In this document: piece by piece, positions 12,601-27,300 of the stretch
How the letters are laid out: every line of letters begins with the position of its first letter
How positions within the stretch are numbered: position 1 is the stretch's first letter
Assembly (NCBI GenBank): GCA_032622095.1
Contig: CP136067.1
Location: forward strand, 129,659,990 to 129,723,989
From: Siphonodentalium dalli
Taxonomy: Eukaryota > Mollusca > Scaphopoda > Gadilida > Siphonodentaliidae
Reading direction: 5' to 3'
DNA: 64,000 nt
The notes under the pieces: model-generated
What the model was told of the DNA's origin: nothing
Seen by the model: only the letters and a program-made list of their open reading frames with translations
The model's database searches: none
Program-made: the position numbers and the translations under genes

Positions 12601-15600
12601 CAAATGTTATCAGTCCGAGCTTGATTGTTGAGTCACATGATATGAACAAACCACACTTCCCGGAGCCAACGTGAACATGTCTGAGAGTTCTCTGTCACCA
12701 CATTTCAGTTTAGCCATAAATTGTCCAAGCGTAATTATGGTTTGTATTGATCCATACTGAAATATCTTAGTGTCTTATTTCTTAACCCTTTACCCAACAA
12801 AACGGCCAAAAACGCCCAAATAAAGCTTTAACAGACTAAAATACCCTGTGCCAATGCATTCTCTTATATATGCGAGTCGACCATAGGTCGCCTCGCATAT
12901 ATAAGAGAATGCATTGGCCTAACAATTTTTTATCATTTTTTTTAAATAAATGTTTCTTACAATTTTTAGGACATAAAATAAAAAAAATCCATTACCCTGC
13001 AGGGAGCCCCACACATATATAGAATCATATAGAAGAGTGTCGTATGCTCATGTTTGTCTGGGGCTATGTATGGGTGAAATTATAAAATTGTTAAAGAATA
13101 CAAGAAAAAATTATTAAAATTGTAAAAAATTGTTAGGCCAATGCATTCTCTTATATATGCGAGGCGACCTATGGTTGACTCGCATATATAAGAGAATGCA
13201 TTGGCACAGGGCCGTTCTGTTTGGTAAAGGGTTAAGAGTTGGTTGTGGAGACAGGTTCTTAAAGTCACGTTCATCGATTTATACCAGCACATGAGTCAGC
13301 TATCAGTCTGGACAAAGTTCCATTTATTTCGATGTTAAGCAATAACATCGGTTGTTTTGTTGTGTTCATAGAGAAAACATATGATGTACCACTTGCTGAT
13401 CATCGATATTAACATTTCTCCAATTTTGCTATCAGCGTCTTAACTTTCTGTTTGTGACTACCTAAACCACATCATTGATGTTGTTGATAATTCGATGTAG
13501 GTTTGTGTTTATTTTTTAGATTTGGTTTGATTTTTTTCTGATTTTGTGACATAGTTGACATTTTGTGAAGATTCAATGTCTTTGGTATGTTTGATAGAAA
13601 CTTCCTCTGTTCTTGCTTTGTTGAGCAACTGTTTTAGTGTCATATGTCTTTGCCAATGTCACGTCCATGTGCAGCAATGGGATAATATGTGTTTCATCTC
13701 GCGACCATTCTTCCCATCGTGTACCAACAACACCTGCATCAGGATTCGGATAAACCCTGGAGAACATGGTATCTTGCTTTGCATTAACTTTTCTGATCAT
13801 AGTCATTTGAAAATTGTCTAGATGAAGCCAAAATGAAAATTAACTGACAAAACGCTTCAATAAAAAATGTTAGATTTAACTAAGAAAATGCACATGCCGA
13901 CAGCTGTCAGACATAGCGTAGCGAGGGGACTGAACCATATGCTACGATCCGTAAACGTTTCGCTTTTTTCCGGCAGGAATGTGTACCAGACGACTTAGAA
14001 CTGAAGAGGAAAGTGTTCCGACAGATTGACGAACACGCGACAGATGATATGATCCTAGCTAGTTCGTCCAGCACTATTTGTCCATCTAAATTGTCCCAAG
14101 GATTGAAACATCGTGTTAATGTACTGGTTGCTCACCCGGTAAGTACGATATTTTTTTCTGGTGTGATATTTTCTATCACCATGTACGGAGTTCCCCATAT
14201 AATAGTACCGGTACGTAAGGGAGCAATTACTAGGCTTAATTTAATCATATGCACTTTGAGCCGTTTCAATTTTGCACTTTGCACATCGAATATTTTAGTG
14301 GGCCCGTTTATTTGTCTATTTTTAGAACAGATCATTCGGATGATACCATATAGCGATACAGCATTAGGCTGTTCCTATGGCTACGCACCGAACGTCAAAT
14401 GTCTCCAGATTGATTGGTTGTATTGCCGTTTTTATTCCATAGTTATAATCGATAATGAGTATAATTAATGTTTTATTTGTGACAAAATTACACCATAACA
14501 TTTATGGTCTCTGTTAACAGTAACCACTATTGTTCGTTAGCTAAACAACCACACCTTTTTAGAGCAGAAAATATTCGAAATAAAATGAATATTAATCGAT
14601 AGAAGCATTTCCGGACAGGAGTCTTCGGTCCAGATCTAATATTTTATACCCCGGTAACTATATAATACATGCTTACAAAGAGATAATCCACCTTTAAGTA
14701 ATATTCATATCACGTTCGCCATTATATCTATACGTTGCTTCTATTACCGGTATCGTGTTTCAGGTCAATCCGCCATACTTTCAGGTCAATCCGCCATACT
14801 TTCAGGTCAATCCGCAATACTTTCTCCCATTGGTCGAAATCGTGCCGTCACCTGATACCAAACATGACGTCATATCGAGAACGCGTGATTTCATGGAGGA
14901 AGTGGGACAGTCGCCGATCACCCTTCGAAGGGAAGTTATGGGCTTCGCAGTCAACAGAATCCAGTATGCCATAATAAACGAATGCTGGTATTTGTACAAG
15001 GTGAATTAACATCCTGTGATGGGGTGGGTTGGTGTTGTATATACAACCAAGTCGGCTAGGTGTGCATGTATATTATATACCTTACTCGTATTTAAATTCG
15101 CGCAGTACTATTTTTCGAGCACCCATCGGTGCGCGAATTTAAAACTGAGCGAAAAATAGTACGACTCCCGAATTTATACCAAAAACGCGTGGTAAAATAA
15201 TAGGGTTATATGTTCGTGAGTTACATATACATGTATTACGGAAGATTGGAGTCAGTATGTACATTCATATTCGAACAACCAATCTCAATACCATTTAAAG
15301 CATATAAAGCGATAAATAACTGTACATCTTCCATGTCTTTGTCTGATAAATCTAGGTCGCTCACACCGACAAAGTATTCACCACTTCCTGGGAGAGGGTC
15401 CCTCTAATCATAACGTTTCAAACAGCTCATTTTCCGGTGTCTAGCTTACGATTTAAAATATTTGCTAAATATGGGATTTGTGCGTCATCTTGAACTAGGA
15501 AGGTACACTTGGTGGTCGATGAGTATACAAGCTTACAGAAGGTCATCTCTATGTGTGGGTCTCATACCCCATGGGGATAACGCCATGTACAACTGGCGAA

Positions 15601-18321
15601 CCAGGTAGCTAGCACTTCTCAATAGATCGTTCGTCAACTCACAAACTCAGCGAACTCAAACTCAGTGGATAGTGTTTCGATAGTGTTTCGAATGTTGCTA
15701 GCTGTCGATGTCTATCTGTTAAGGAGGAGACCATAATGTACCGACTACCCACACTTCTTGACCATGATCCGAATCAAACTGTGTGACGTCCAGCAGTTGT
15801 CTTCCAGCAGACAAGAACAATACTCGCGGTGCTAGTTTGTGGACATGCGCCATGATAGTGGGAATGAAATGGGCAACGGTATACACCACCCCTATACCTG
15901 GTGCATGGTTAAGATATAGAATGTAATGCGTGCCTTTTTTTTTGGGTGGTAAGATTGTATTTCCACATCCGTTTCGGAGCCGTTCTGATTCAACTTGACC
16001 AGACGATCAACTTTGTCTGGATAATACTATTTTGCTAGCCTCCCCCAAAACAGTCGGATGGACTAAAGGATAATGTCTTTATGGCATGAAAGTATGCGTT
16101 TTTGTTATCCTCTCGCAGGGTTAGTGTCAGTATGTGGGCTGTATTATTTAAGAAAATGTCAGGAATTGTGGTGCATTTATTTCACTATGTATTTAAAGCA
16201 CAATTTATAGTCTCGATGGCAATGGTTGTGGACATTGGGGAACGCGATCTTTATGATCATATAGCTTTATATATATATATATATCTCTCATGCAGGACAA
16301 TGGTCGCAATGGTGATGTTACTAAGAAATCACTTGGTGTGCCCAACGTATGTTGAACTGAATGCCAGAGTTCATCAACATAATATTCCTCTGGATGTTCT
16401 TCGCGTTGAACATTTAATCCTTGTGTTGATGGCACTTGTACTTTCTTGAAACATACCGACCACCACCCAGCGTGAGTATGACATATCAGCCAACTATCAA
16501 AGGCATCGCCTTTAAGACTACACCCCAGTGTGGGTGGGGCTTATACAGTAGTAGCCAATGGTACACGCCTGGTCCAGTTGATTAAGAACGGCTTCCAAAC
16601 GGATGGGAACATACAATCTTAGCATACAAGGAAAGCAAAGCCACACATGAGATCATGTCTGAATCTAAAACATACCAAAATAAGGGGCGGTGCAGTCATG
16701 GTCCAATTTCATTTCCACTATCATGACACATTCCCGCAAACTAGCACCGTGTGTATTGTTATCATCTGCTTGGATCTGTTCGGTGAGACGATTGCTGGAC
16801 GCCAACAAGATTGTTCTTATGATCATGTTCAAGACGTGTGGGCATATTATGTATTATGGTCTCATGTGCCTTAGAAGAAAGGCATCCGTCAAATCTCAGA
16901 CTTTCAACATTCGAAGCCATATACAGAAGTTGTCCGGGTACGTCAGTGCATTAGATGAGTATGTGAATTGATGAACCATATATTGAGAAGTGGCTGTTTG
17001 CTAAGATCACCAGGTGTACATGTGGTTATCCCCATTAGCTCACCAAAGCTGAAAATACCCAAATAGATAGGTCCTTCTGAAAGCTAGAAATTGAAAAGAA
17101 GTCGATATTATCACATGCTAATTTCAACTTGTTGTCATAATATCGGTATGTATGGACGAAACTGTACATAAACCATCTATTAGTTCAACTTAAACGTATC
17201 AAAACGCATGACATAGCTCGTATCCTTCTGGAAAGATGAAAACCCACAATTAATATCGCGATGTGGCATTTCGAAATCCATTCTCAACTCAGCGCCGATA
17301 ATGGCCGTAACCGTAGGTGCGCCGAATAGTCATATCAGAATAATTACCTGATAACAGATTCTGATTTGCCACGTCACGTCCATAATTATCTGGACCAGCT
17401 TCCATTTCTTTGTCTGATAAATCTAGGTCGCTCACACCGACAAAGTATGCACCACTTCCTGGGAGAGGGTCCCTCTAATCATAACGTTTCAAACAGCTCA
17501 TTTTCCGGTGTCTAGCTTACGATTTAAATATTTGCTAAATATGGGATTTGTGCGTCATCTTGAACTAGGAAGGTATATGGTCGATGAGTATACAAGCTTA
17601 CAGAAGGTCATCTCTATGTATGGGTCTCATACCCCATGGGGATAACGCCATGTACAACTGGCGAACCAGGTAGCTAGCACTTCTCAATAGATCGTTCGTC
17701 AACTCACAAACTCAGCGAACTCAAACTCAGTGGACAACTTTGATAGTGTTTCGAAGGTTGCTAGCTGTCTATGTCTATCTGCTAAGGAGGAGACCATAAT
17801 GTACCGACTACCCACACTTCTTGACCATGATCCGAAGCAAACTGTGTGACGTCCAGCAGTTGTCTCCCAGCAGACAAGAACAATACTCGCGGTGCTAGTT
17901 TGTGGACATGCGCCATGATAGTGGGAATGAAATGGGCAACGGTATATACCACCCCTATACCTGGTGCATGGTTAAGATATAGAATGTAATGCGTTTTTTG
18001 TGTGTGGTAAGATTGTATTTCCACATCCGTTTCGGAGCCGTTCTGATTCAACTTGACCAGACGAACAACTTTGTCTGGATAATACTATTTGCTAGCCTCC
18101 CCCAAAACAGTCGGATGGACTAAAGGATAATGTCTTTATGGCATGAAGGTATGCATTTTTGTTATCCTCTCGCAGGGTTAGTGTCAGTATGTGGGCTGTA
18201 TTATTTAAGAAAATGTCAGGAACTGTGGTGCATTTATTTCACTATGTATTTAAAGCACAATTTATAGTCTCGATGGCAATGGCTGTGGACGTTGGGGAAC
18301 GCGATATTTATGATCATATAG

Positions 18322-18383
<62 letters not shown>

Positions 18384-21300
18384 CTCATGTAGGACAATGG
18401 TCGCAATGGTGATGTTACTAAGAAATCACTTGGTGTGCCCAACTATCAAAGGCATCGCCTTTAAGACTACACCCCAGTCTGGGTGGGGCTTATACAGTAG
18501 TAGCCAATGGTACACGCCTGGTTCAGTTGATTAAGAACGGCTTCCAAACGGGTGGGAACATACAATCTTAGCATACAAGGGAAGCAAAGTCACACATGAG
18601 ATCATGTCTGAATCTAAAACATACCAAAATAAGGGGCGGTGCAGTCATGGTCCAATTTCATTTCCACTATCATGACACATTCCCGCAAACTAGCACCGTG
18701 TGTATTGTTATCATCTGCTTGGATCTGTTCGGTGAGACGATTTCTGGACGACAACAAGATTGTTCTTATGATCATGTTCAAGACGTGTGGGCATATTATG
18801 TATTATGGTCTCATGTGCCTTAGAAGAAAGGCATCCGTCAAATCTCAGGCTTTCAACATCTATATCTATATTTGCGAATGTCTGTATGTCTGTCTGTCTG
18901 TCTGTGTTCTATAGAAATTCACGGGGGACCATCTAGATGATGCCAAAAGGGTCTACTAGGAGTAGCTTTTTACGAGAAAGATAATGGTCGGGGTTAGAAC
19001 TGCTAAATACTATTGGCTATCTCCAATGCGAGAAAAGTTTTATGGTTTGATATCTATAGCCAATATATCTCTCCTGAAGAGGGTGAGTATATTTCTAAAA
19101 TTAGCCTTCAGAAAATTGAGATAATAACTTACTCTACTGATGATCTGGCATTGACAGCATTTACATCTATATGTAATTATTCAAGTTATTATTATATATA
19201 TCACTATTTGTGTGAGTTGATCGACAGATAGATTCGTGATTTTAATAATGAATATATCTATATCTATATTTGCGAATGTCTGTCTGTCTGTCTGTCTGTC
19301 TGTGTTCTATAGAAATTTACAGGGGACCATCTAGATGATGCCAAAAGGGTCTACTAGGAGTAGATTTTTACGAGAAAGATAATGGTCGGGGTTAGAATTT
19401 TCTAAAGTGACGCCGTTTTTGTCAGGGGCAGAAAAGGGGGAGGGGCAGAAAAAAAAATGTCGCCGATTGCCACAAAACTTATACATAATAATCCCCATGA
19501 TATGAGGAATCTAATGGTGTGGTTTAAATATGGCAAAAGTCGCGCCGTTCGCGTCAGTGGTGCCCGGAAAGGGGAGGGGCAGATTGTTTTTCTGTCGCCG
19601 ATTTCCACCAAACTTATATATAATCATCCCCATGATATGAAAAAACCAACGGTGTGGTTTAAAAGTGGCGTCGTTCGAGTCAGGGATGCACGGAAGAGGA
19701 GAGGGGCACCAAAATTGAAAAACTTATTTTAGCGCCGATCTCCACCAAATTGATATATATTCTTCTTCATGATATAAGGAATCTAATTGTGCGAGTTAAC
19801 AACGCCAAATTGTTGTCTTTTGGTTGAGAGATTGGGAGGGGGTGGGCACTAAATTTGATAATAATTGGTTTAGTCGCCGATTGCCACCACACTTATACAA
19901 AATCATCCCCATGGTATGAGAAGTCTAATGGTGTTGCCTATATCTGTCAAATGTGGCCTCATTCGAGTCAGGGTTGCATTGAAAGGGACATGGGCACCAA
20001 ATTGATACACGTTCTTATCCAAGATACGAGAAATCTAATCGTGTGATTTAAAGACGCCATATAGTGGTGCTGTTTTTTTGAGAGATGGGGGTGTGGATTG
20101 GCACCAAATTTGATAAAAAAAAAATTGTTTTGTCGCCGATTATCACCAAACTTATAAACAATCATCTCCATGGTATCAGGAGTATAATCGTGTGGTTTAA
20201 GGATGTCATAAGTTGGGCCAATCGAGTCAGTGATGTATAGAGATGAGAGGGACACAACAAATTATATCTATATGTTTAGTGCCGATTTCCACAAGATTAA
20301 TTCATATTCTTCTCTGTGATACGAGGAATCTTATCGTGTCATTTAGATACACCAAATTTGTGCCCTATGGGTGAGAGATATGGGGACCTTAAATTTGATA
20401 CGAATTTGTATAGTCGCCAATTTTCACCAATTTCATATATATGCATCTCTAATCTCTAATGAGTCTTAGTGTGTGCAGCTTGAGACTGAAATAGGGACGG
20501 GAGGGTCACCAAGACTGATACCAAATATTTTTAGTACTAATTACAAGAAATCAAATCGTGCTGTCTGTCTGTCTGTCTGTGTGCGTTCTATATATAACTT
20601 CACGCGGTACAATCGAGATGGCACCAAGGCGTTCTAAGAGGGATAACTGTTTACAAGGAAGATAACGGTGCGGGTAAATTTTTTCTAAAATGACGCTTTT
20701 GGTGTAAGGGGAAGAAAAGGGGGAGGTCACTTGAACAATTATATCTTCTTAACTGTCATATTTATATGGGAATAGCAATCAGGGCATTCACAAACTAAGC
20801 TAGCAAAAAGAGATACATAGAAGAAGCATTAAACGTATATTTATCATTATATTGAAGAGATACATATATTCGTGCAAACTGAGAGACCCCGAACCGTCAG
20901 AGGATTGCATATATATTATAACAAAATTGAGTCTGTTCCATTCAATACAGTTTCCACAAAAAAAAGTTACAATTTGTCAAGAGATATGGAAGGCCTGTTC
21001 AAAAATAGTGGTCACAGTGTGCAGTCAATTATAGTTTCTTCTGATACACAAGAAAATGCAGTTAGTAGCATAAGACTTTTCAGGATCCTCCCAATACTGC
21101 ACATCTGACAAGGGTTTTATAACAGACTCCTCGACTGACATAAACAACTCAAAATCTCGCTCTGTGCCTGGCACATGTAGCTAATATTTATGCGCATCAA
21201 CATTTCGTTTAAACTGAGAATATTTAGCCAATATATAGCACCATGAACAGAGGAGCACCTGGAAATTTCTTTGAAACATCTGTATCTTCATGGAGATAGC

Positions 21301-24300
21301 CAGGTGTCCTCGAGAACCCTTAGTCCAACCCACTAAATTGATTGATACATCTCAATATTTAAAACCCAATTATCATCTTTTATCGAACTAATGTGTTTAT
21401 GATGTTCATGTATCATATTATAACGTCTAATGTATACGCAATTGTAAATAAATACATACTTCATTATTGTTGGAACGGATTATTCGCGACAAAGAGAATG
21501 ACAATTGACAAGGTGAGCCACTACTTATATCCCATGACTGTAATACTCATGTTTTATGATGCTATTTGATTATACAATTTATGAGAAAACGTATAACACT
21601 TTTAAGCAAGAGCATTCTCTATCCCCAACAAATATCCACAGCATACACATGGTTTCTCATCGCATTAACCTGGGCAACGCCGGGTAACCCTGCTAGTTCG
21701 AAGCAATATACAGAAGTTGTCCAGGTACGTCAGTGCATTAGATGAGTATGTGAATTGATGAACCATATATTGAGAAGTGGCTGTTTGTGAAGATCACCAG
21801 GTGTACATGTGGTTATCCCCATTAGCTCACCAAAGCTGAAAATACGCAGATAGATAGGTCCTTATGCAAGCTAGTATACGCACCGACCGAATACCTGTCT
21901 AGTTTATCGCACAATATGACGCCCATACCCCATATGTAGCATCTGAATTATATCATACGCTATACCACGAATGAAGCTCGCCAAGAATAAGGATAAGAAT
22001 TCAAAGCGTTCGAAACAAACACGAGAGCTGGACACCGGCATATTGTTTGAAACATTCCGATTAGTGGGACCCTTCTACAAAGAAGTGTAGAAAACTGTGT
22101 TGTTGTGAGCGAGATAGATTAATCTGACGAAGAGACGGAAACTGGTCCAGATAATGCTGAATGTGGCAAATCAGAATAAGCTCAGGTACTGTTGTTTTGA
22201 TTCTTGGAAGTCATAATTTGACTATTCGGCGCACCTATATACGGTTACGACCAGTATGGGCCCTTTATATTCAAGAATGGATTTTGAAATGTCACATCGC
22301 GATTGTGGGTTTTCATCCTTCCAAATGGCTACGACTTATATTGGAACTAATAGATGGCTTATATTATGTACCGTTTCGTCTATACAGATCGATATTATGA
22401 CAAAAAGTTGAAATTAGTATGTAATAATATCGACTTCTTTTCAATTTATGGCCACCAGTTTGACCGCCATCTTGACTGTGAGTATCAATTGCCAAACCCT
22501 AATGAATACTTAATATCAATATTACATATCAACATATAATGGTGGGTAGAAATCGCGAAACAATAACGCCCATCGTAAGACAGTAAAGAAATGTAGACGT
22601 GTTTTCAAATTTCGGTCGCCATTTTGGCCGCCATTTTCGATTTGGAAGACCATTTATTGCATGAGATGTAAGGTAATTACTTCACTTCACTATTCCAATT
22701 CAACTGTAAGCATGGGTGGAGTTGTCTCGACAATAATGCCAAATAATGTGAATATGAGGGAATTTCGGTGATTTTTCAAAATCTGTCCGCCATTGTGGGC
22801 GCCATTTTGAATTTGGGGGACTTTTATTTGAATATGGTACAAGGAAAGTTCTTCACCTAAATGTTCCCAACTTATAATAGTAAGCAGGTGTTGAGTTGTC
22901 ATGACAATAATGCTCACTGATGTTAAAATCAGTGATTTTCGGCATTTTTCTATTTCTGGTGGCCATTTTGGCCGCCATCTTGGATTTGGGTGAATATTCC
23001 TCAAATCAGGTATAAGAGGAATCCTAGCTCGAGTATCTCCTGCATATATATATGTATGGGTGTTGTTATGATAGCAGTAACATTCATTGATTCGAAACAT
23101 TACATCGCTTTATTAACGTCGATTCGGCTTATTATGACCTATTATACCGGTATTTGGGAAAACGTTATATCGGACAAATATATCACACAATGAATGTATA
23201 TTATGGTCCCCATGTGTTCGCCAATGACTCTTCTATACGATAAATGTATAACATCACGCCAAGATGCCAATATTTTCCCACAGAGACAAACGAAAGGTGG
23301 TGAAATGTCAGAAAAATAGCATATTTTTACATTTCGGCGGCCATCTTGGCCGCCATATTGGATTATGGTGTCGGATTTTTGGCTAATTTGTAAGGGTTGT
23401 ATATTACCATAACGAATCGAGCGGAAAGCAAGACCGCATGTGATATCATCTTTACTATAACGGCGATCAAAGATACCTGGTGCATATAAAACAAATGGCC
23501 GCCACGATGGACGCCATCTTGTCTGGAGTCTCTGCGGCCACTTTTTTTTCTTGTTAACAAGTGAAAAAAATTAGAGGAGACATTAAGAAAGAAAATTAGT
23601 GGAGTAAAGTTGAGTCCTGGGGGGGGGGTGCAGAGGTTGACCAATATCTCCTGGACTAAACATTTCAATTAATTGAATGATAGTTGGGTTTTTAATAAGC
23701 TTATCGTGTGCCGTCGTGATTAATCATTCTCCCGGACATCATATATGTATAATACCGAATTAGTGGGACACTGATTTTGAATATTTGTGTGAAACTTGAT
23801 TTTGGATTATCCCTCTTTTATCAAATTCACAAAACGGTAATGGGCATATACCACTATAATAGTGGAATTCAGGATGTGCCTGACCTGATAACCGGCATTT
23901 ATCTCTCCTTGAAAAATGATACATTTTGAAATTTTGCACACAAAAAAACTGTCTAAACAATAATTATATTTTTTATTGGAATATTTCGCAGGCCGAATTT
24001 GATCCGATCAATAATACTAATAATACAACTGGCATGTGTCGCAAATGTGATGATACACGATCCAATGTCAATGTCGAATTGATGGTATCCGAAAGCTAGG
24101 TCCAATTCACTGAACGTCGTAGATCATTTGGGGTTATGTAGCACTTCACCAACATTAGGTATCGGATGTCGTTCTCTGATCATCATTTGATTAGCTCATC
24201 TCATGTCTAACATAGTCTAACATCTGATTCGCTTTTTGGAAAGATCACAACTGGGTTCGCCTATTCTGTTGGATCTTCAACGTTTTCAATAATGTCCATT

Positions 24301-27300
24301 TCCTTCAACCGTTTTCAGTTTTTTCTCCAGCCGCTCTTGTAACTAAATCGGTGTCGTCTTAATGGCTGGGCAATTGGCTGTACTGAGTCATCGACATGAA
24401 TAAAATAAGATAAGATTTAATGCAAAATACACCCAATGGGCAGTTGCACATATAATAAAAACAACATATATCAACATAAATAATAATTTAACAGGAGTAT
24501 ACGATATGCATATATACGTTCTCGTGAATTGACGGTCATAAAATCTCAGGTATACTTGCTTTTGTTAGATATATGTAATTTGTCATTTCTAAGAAATGAG
24601 GGCACGTTGCAATTATGTCCTTTACATAAGTTTTACGAATACTTTCTTGGGCTTGACATTCTAAGAAATGATATTCTGACTCAATTTGTTTTGAAATACA
24701 CGCAGAACATAATCTTTCTCTCACGTGTTTTGTGGCATCAAATGTTCAGATTTAATTTTATCCACCATGTTTATCCCTTGGAATCTCCGGCGGAATATGA
24801 ACTTGAGTCCCTTTAAGTTTCTTCAACACCATATAATATTTCTGGGTATTTCATGCACAAATTGGCATAGTTTCTTCTGTCACCATTACTCGTTGGTTGT
24901 AAAAATATAAAAGTGGCGAACACAATAGTAGCATTTTACGCTAAATTTACCAGATCGTTTCCATTTATACGCGTGAATAGCTAGTTGCGCCGCTATACAT
25001 GTTGTCCGACGTAAATGGCTAGTTGTGCCGCCATACATGATGTCCGACGTAAATGGCTAGTTGTGCCGCCATTCATGATGTTCGACGTAAATGGCTAGTT
25101 GTGCCACCATACATGATGTCCGACGTAAATGGCTAGTTGTGCCGCCATACATGATGTCCGACGTACATGGCTAGTTGTGCCGCCATACATGATGTCCGAC
25201 GTAAATGGCTAGTTGTGCCGCCATTCATGATGTTCGACGTAAATGGCTAGTTGTGCCGCCATACATGATGTCCGACGTAAATGGCTAGTTGTGCCGCCAT
25301 ACATGATGTCCGACGTACATGGCTAGTTGTGCCGCCATACATCATGTCCGACGTAAATGGCTAGTTGTGCCGCCATACATGATGTCCGACGTACATGGCT
25401 AGTTGTGCCGCCATACATGATGTCCGACGTAAATGGCTAGTTGTGCCGCCATTCATGATGTTCGACGTAAATGGCTAGTTGTGCCGCCATACATGATGTC
25501 CGACGTAAATGGCTAGTTGTGCCGCTATACATGATGTCCGACGTAAATGGCTAGTTGTGCGGCCATACATGATGTCCGACATAAATGCCTAGTTGTGCCG
25601 CCATACATGGTGTCCGATGTAAATGGCTAGTTGTGCCGCCATACATGATGTCAGACGTAAATGGCTAGTTGTGCCACCATACATGATGTCCGACGTAAAT
25701 GGCTAGTTGTGCAGCCATACATGATGTCCGATAATAGTAAGTCATATCTCGAGGATTGGACAATTCTGTGTCTCAAACGTGTTCAAAATGACTGCGAAAA
25801 AGGCGGTCGGAAGTCAACAATTGAAATGTTTTTTGTTTTGTTTTTGTTGTTGTTGATTTTTTTGGTTAAATCTTCACATATCGAATAAATGTATAGTCAA
25901 TAAGTAGTTATATATCAGTGACACAATACGAGTTTCCAAAGCCACCAACTAGTTTCATAATACATCAAATGAGTGTCCCAAAACACATAACGAGTGCACC
26001 AAACAATATATAGAGTTACAAGCCACACACCTAGTATCCAAAACAAACATGTAAGTATCCAAATCCATAAACCATCGATATGGTGTACCAATCCACCAGA
26101 CGGGTTTCACAAACTACACAGGTAGATTGAGGTAGGTAGTACCCCAAACCAAACGCGACTGTTCTCACAACCCACACAATGAGTGTCCCAAACCATCAAA
26201 GAGTGTCTCAATCCATTCAAGGAATGTTCCAAACCACACTGGTAGTGCCCCAAACTATGCAACTGGTGTTCAAAACTTGAATTGTTTATGCATAAAGCCA
26301 CCATTTAAGGTGGAACATACACGAACATATATACACTTAGTCCAAGTCTTCTTGTACTAAAACCAGCTAAGATATTGGGATGGCGATGCTGGCGTTTAGT
26401 CCAAGCCCGCCCTATATGCTCGCTTATGACACGGCTTAAGCGTTAGTGACCCGCTCAAATAAAACCACAATTATATGAAATAAAATATCACAATTGCGAC
26501 AATAAACGGATATTTTCCGCAGAAGACATGCTATTTTATCTGAAACCCACATCAGTTGTGAATTTAAAACGGTAATTTAATGCGAAAAGAGACATTTACC
26601 TCAATGTTTACAATTTTTTAAAAGTATGCGAACTCGGTTGACCTCGCGAACTGTGTTCGGCATTTTCCGTTGAAAATATTCCGTAGATTTTGGACAACAA
26701 CGCAAATTACGATGAATTCTCCATTGTAATCGTAATTATGTGTGTCAATAAATAAAATAATAAATAGATTAATTAAACATTGGAGATATAAATGTAATAC
26801 ACTAAATAAATGAACCTTAAGTTTGAAAAGTCCCACTAAAACGGAAGAACTATATTTCGAAACTGTGTGATTCGGTTCTCCGATTATTTTATCAACACAG
26901 ATGTCAAAATGCACACCACACGCATGGCAAGTCAGACACAAGAGATCTAATTTGCTCCAATTTTGACAAGTTGCTTGCGATAATTGTCAACAAAACTACC
27001 GTTCTGATCCTCCATTATGTCATTAAGTTTTTAGTGCGGGAATTGTTCTGAAAGCACATAGAAAACTGGACTTTCGGGCGATCGGTTTTCGCCATTTTTG
27101 TTCGGAAAACCCGCGCTATATATAGAAACGGAAAGTAGAATTCCCAGAACAAACAGCGGATTATGCCGAACTTATTCGGACCACTTCGGCTTTCGGTTAA
27201 AACGTAAACAAACAGAGAAACAAATCGATGTTTGTGGCAATCAACCGGAATATTCTATGTGTAATTTAACATTAAAGTTAGATTATTATACACCATTATG

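Noticed and set aside
22690-23100. 136-codon minus frame and its partner at 27938-28207
   Set aside because: Both lie in the arms of the long-TIR element and are copies of one non-coding repeat. No transposase motif.
24974-25731. CRISPR-like regular repeat
   Set aside because: Units are directly adjacent with no unique spacers, and the context is an intron of an animal gene.
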